Below are positions 62,501 to 64,000 of a stretch of DNA of 64,000 nt, piece after piece. The position numbers and the translations under genes are program-made. The notes beneath the pieces are model-generated. The model searched no databases and was not told the DNA's origin. It saw nothing but the letters and a program-made list of their open reading frames with translations. Position 1 is the stretch's first letter; each line of letters begins with the position of its first letter. The DNA is from an uncultured Clostridia bacterium (GTDB lineage Bacteria > Bacillota > Clostridia > Oscillospirales > Ruminococcaceae), in NCBI GenBank assembly GCA_947589355.1, contig CANPZC010000005.1, positions 36,918 through 100,917 of the forward strand, in the 5' to 3' direction.

Positions 62501-64000
62501 GACTGTAGCCATTGTTATTATTTTTATTTTCGCCTGAAATAGCAAGGTTACGTTCAGTCTCATCTATTTTAAGGTCAGCGGTTATGCCGTTTGGCAGATA
62601 CTGTTTTGCGTCTTTATTTGTAGCCGTTCCGTTAAGTTTACCGTTTGTATTAAGATATATATATTTTTTAGTATCAACGCCGTCCTCATTCTCAATCTTA
62701 AGCGGCTTTGTCGGCTCATTGCTTATTGCAGTTTCAGCTGTCAGACCAACATACGATTTACCGGAATTATAATGCTCTAACACATTCCAGTTACTGCTGG
62801 AATTTACATAATACCAGCCCGACAAATTTGCACATTTATCAGTTGCAAGTTCAACACCTATCTCGGTTTTGGGTTCAGTTGTATTATTTTCCTTTTGGTT
62901 AATAATATCTTTCGTAATATTAACCGGTTCACTGCTCTTTACCACTTTTTTATACAGACTTTCAACAGTCTTGCTATCCAAAGCAGTATCATAAACAGCA
63001 AGGTTAGTTATGTATATATCACTGCCTTTGTAATCAGTATTATTGCCGCCAAGTTTTATTTCTATATTACCCTTTAACGGCGATGACATTTTAGCATTCG
63101 TGTCATTTATGTTGGTGGCTGCATTACCATCATAATAAGTTTTTATATATTCACCGTCAAATACATATGTGATCATATGATAATTTCCGTTAAAAACAGT
63201 ATTAGTATTAGATTTAACATTTTTTGTATAATCTGTGCCTTCGTTTAATTTTAATCTGCTCGTAGAGCCCTCGTTGCCTCTAAATAAACTAAGCTGCTCA
63301 CCAATGCTCATTATATTAGCAGCAAAACTTTTATCACTGTCTTTATCAGCTTTTACCATAAACGAAATCGTAAAGCGGTCGCCATCAGGCTCTACATCAA
63401 GTGTAAGGGTATCATTTTTACTTTTTGTAATAGTTAATCCGTTAGTTGAATGAGTCGACAAACTACCGGTTGCTGCCCCACCTTTTTCTGCTGCTAAATT
63501 ATCCTTATTTCCTTTAAATGTATAAAAACCTATAAGCTGTTCTCTTGCAGGGAAAGTGTACGTTTCATAATTATCATATGTATCTGTTGTACCATTTAAA
63601 TAGCCTAGCGGAACATACTCATTTGCATTAGCTTTATCATCATAAATATAATACGAATAACCCGAATAACCCAGCAGTGAGTTATCGGTATTGTTGGGGT
63701 TCAATATACCTGCTTTTTCAAGAATGTCAGGCGTAAGTAACACATTCTGAGCGTCCGCATCCGTCTTTTTATTGATATCTTCACCCTCGTAAAGAGCTTT
63801 AAGAATGTTTCCCGGTTCAACTTGTATCGGCACGGGGTCGTTTATAGGCCATGCCATACTGCCCGAGGCATCGAGGATCATGCCAACGTCAACAACATTT
63901 GCGCTCGCATACCAAGATTCCAGATTCAGCCTGTACGACCTGCCGTCAGCGCCTGCTGTCAGCGTTTTGTTGGTGTGCAGCCCTGCATCGGTGTTGTATA
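56583..64000 (-). CDS. Giant sortase-anchored surface adhesin, 5' part outside the window
   Basis: At least 2472 residues; the frame stays open to base 64000 (the ATG at 63881 is internal, inside VVDVGMILDASGS), so the start lies to the right. Order: von Willebrand A domain with MIDAS DASGS at the right edge and FTDGKD near 62010; it is split by an insertion (about 63600-62400) carrying a LamG-like jellyroll (IYITNLAVYDTALDSKTVES). Then about eight pilin-type isopeptide domains (60000-56950), each with K in TKxIxGRxW, E in FxxxE and N in FVNTY. A PKPDD stalk and SPQTG sorting signal, hydrophobic helix and KKRKNKD tail finish it. Likely a pilus-like adhesin. Confidence 0.93.
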   Translation of the reverse strand, partial: YNTDAGLHTNKTLTAGADGRSYRLNLESWYASANVVDVGMILDASGSMAWPINDPVPIQVEPGNILKALYEGEDINKKTDADAQNVLLTPDILEKAGILNPNNTDNSLLGYSGYSYYIYDDKANANEYVPLGYLNGTTDTYDNYETYTFPAREQLIGFYTFKGNKDNLAAEKGGAATGSLSTHSTNGLTITKSKNDTLTLDVEPDGDRFTISFMVKADKDSDKSFAANIMSIGEQLSLFRGNEGSTSRLKLNEGTDYTKNVKSNTNTVFNGNYHMITYVFDGEYIKTYYDGNAATNINDTNAKMSSPLKGNIEIKLGGNNTDYKGSDIYITNLAVYDTALDSKTVESLYKKVVKSSEPVNITKDIINQKENNTTEPKTEIGVELATDKCANLSGWYYVNSSSNWNVLEHYNSGKSYVGLTAETAISNEPTKPLKIENEDGVDTKKYIYLNTNGKLNGTATNKDAKQYLPNGITADLKIDETERNLAISGENKNNNNGYSPIIFFIDSNNYLRCFYSTGSPKADDNCARCSYVYYKPDNDLIKAEALSIAVGKFASKLNSVSQDSRLSAVRFSTSDLSVSSNLEDFLLQNWSSKVSQGVDIVSQSKKDSGEAGYFSSKDGTYNYGLTGSTNTLNGLLAFKESLEEQGGKCPSAKDHTHDKYLVIFTDGKDTNLSDSKLTEAEVFTADRNADGTRNLVKKTLDVARELRADGWTIYCVVLSNTEFSDDNAEKFISKLSGAGIDETERDTYDFSTENDEAKKNEYYFMVENSGEDITQRTNTLIETFSQKVLGEITKDLKNYTVQDYIDPRFDLVVPVTGGGEEVTIKLGKGGKVTYNGGEHDISSSGMPIYPVDLKEGKALLCYDSTKDMYYIKWTGQTIPGNIEAGESVNVWSGSVGLKAKEDFIGGNEILTNGNDKQENYVYHDGKSSDSSGIDHDDKIKDEENPDYPSKGFPRTAANVKLLELKMDNKEQTIYLGEKITPETLAEALGGTVEDNVYWEYLKRYFVSDNGKTLAGVTTYEEALAKLLKDGELSLDYYYLYNEDKSNSTGTDDHRNDKIGKLTYTWTLAKKDDDRDQQADEYIAFSDGDREYTLSVKYTPDNAATRQAANNTLVKDTHYTRNTTYKPAAHIAAHDEIKETKKASGTHTTHIVKGEILLGVRLTAAQYNFMQKRRLSVEYAADLVRNYGEDVKDEVVGNYKISVTPTTPSLELGNTAKVGEFYKDGHDVVYYVPVKWTNEEYKDKNYLPIGDYTLKATSASDFFKFASPTTKGVTAKNVGLFTVKKETTYAAKKNETTVQLGGSKTHPETKAAANYIDERLGLFEVGGELDYGTIVVSKEVDDTVSNVGTHDKEFTFNIEFYGEGGSKHSVAGLKGTKGGETVDIKDGTFTLKAGETITIENLPLDSYPDLYYVITETAADNYKAEQASYEGYVFNNGKPVEVKFVNVYSANGTLELNAKKEIEGRKWAAGDEFTFTITPDTDTAAAIKDGKITGLDEEVTVTGGDPVDLFDGVTFNAVGIYKFTVAEKDESSDDMKYDDNTYEVTVEVTEEATKSGKLIVKATYAGSPDGIVFKNQAQATWVPEVKKTIDGREWNNNDEIEFTLTGDGYNSTCTVTKAAQSGKFDEVVFTEPGTYTFELSEKIVTGAGLTAAKNKTITVVVSDTDGKLTCTIDGKTPAAVEVVNTYTAKGVVLTKYINKSITGRDWNSTDKFTFNVKQVKVSDEPTVTVRNVEISKDDGSSAVKTDYFTAEFEEVGTYKFEITEVKGTADRMTYDTSVYELTVEVTDDGLGQLKAKTTVAKGGKEVSGGNIAFENVYTPEPVTAAVPFTKTITGRTWNADDEFVFEMDKISGDNSVTFPSEVTVSGKAGTNDAASAAFDGITFSKAGTYKFEIKESHDVHVDGVEYDNSEYTVTFVVENDTASGKLTVGSVTYTLDGKETKAVTFVNTYHANSCTYFIDISKKFDKDGGWDGEEFEFAVKQTAGSKAMFPNILTIEDDGEATAEKSGKLRLMFNAAGSYEFEISEKDTAIAGVNYDGRTYVVKLTVIDDEHGTLKVDESSVSITVKGDTQKASKVEFVNEYAPSSVKWPVEVTKTISGRQWQSGDKFAFSMTLTKVNGEAVADASAYGIPQQSIEIGYAEGAKQSLTGVFDDVDFTEAGVYEFTVVETSKSANGITVDTSVYVVTVTVKDVDGALKVADATAKKNGKVADKVEFVNTYTTTDADVSIDMTKKLSGREWSAEDSFKFHLTPAKGSEAISGLPESIVVKGTQGSTDAAVGTVKLTFTKAGTYSFTVAEEKGSDTTITYDDSVYTVTITVTDNGKGALLAETAILKGGEKANDIEFVNTYTKPDEPKPDDPKPDDPKPDDPKPDDPKPDDPKPDDPKPDDPKPDDPKPDDPKPDDPKPDDPKPKDPTTPPSHVDTDGGSNDKDSGTSGDSDDNSPQTGVSTSASMLAVALAAAGMAISKKRKNKD
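56771..56958 (-). repeat. 15-bp tandem repeat encoding PKPDD
   Basis: About 11 copies of a 15-base unit (plus-strand form GGCTTCGGATCATCA with variants) in frame in the surface protein, encoding a proline-rich wall-spanning segment. Copy number is liable to vary between strains through slippage. Confidence 0.93.

Overview
The window looks like a chromosomal segment of a spore-forming, plant-fibre-associated Clostridia bacterium, most likely Ruminococcus-like (Oscillospiraceae). Pointers are several endospore genes (spoIVA with a sipL-like neighbour, spoIVB, yabP/yabQ next to divIC), a bacterial V/A-type ATPase operon, Gram-positive sigma-A promoters, a T-box leader, a GH36 plus GH74 glycosidase pair and a very large sortase-anchored surface protein. 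Taxonomy is inference from gene content only.

Layout. 1-653: 3' part of an AlkD-like DNA repair gene. 650-9700 (minus): ten-gene V-type ATPase operon behind one strong promoter and a structured leader RNA that can pair with the first ribosome binding site. 9.9-20.5 kb: CBS-domain protein, sipL-spoIVA (minus), prmA and a PII-like gene, divergent LysR/Rrf2 regulators, two unknown proteins, then (minus) a TIM-barrel/acyl-CoA synthetase fusion controlled by a T-box whose specifier reads CUC (Leu). 20.8-26.6 kb (minus): MBOAT acyltransferase, DHHW-motif protein, FkbH-like loader and acyl carrier protein, an arrangement that parallels the Dlt D-alanylation machinery. 26.7-40 kb: membrane and unknown proteins, spoIVB, a cyclophilin, HAD/YitT/DUF1846 genes, an AraC regulator, a lipoprotein, and the yabP-yabQ-divIC-S1 cluster. 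40.2-44.7 kb: alpha-galactosidase and GH74 lipoprotein. 45-49.2 kb: ACT protein, hom, thrB, then azlCD.

49.2-52.95 kb holds what I consider the most distinctive system: four paralogous convergent modules flanking and following nadE. Each has a near-identical strong promoter driving a short RNA on the plus strand and, on the minus strand, a strong promoter driving an mRNA for a 24-32 residue hydrophobic peptide with a sequestered ribosome binding site. The two transcripts meet at a shared hairpin. This is the architecture of a type I toxin-antitoxin locus of the Fst/par kind, in four copies. The first copy has its toxin promoter separated from its leader by a structured repeat found twice elsewhere in the window.

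53-64 kb: two unknown proteins (one with zinc ribbons), a small membrane protein, a repeat-containing protein preceded by a triplicated ribosome-binding/start region, and the C-terminal part of a giant surface adhesin (von Willebrand A domain split by a LamG-like insertion, about eight pilin-type isopeptide domains, a PKPDD repeat wall-spanning stalk and a SPQTG sorting signal), which runs off the right edge. Two families of dispersed intergenic repeats are also present. No rRNA, tRNA, CRISPR array or transposase gene was seen.
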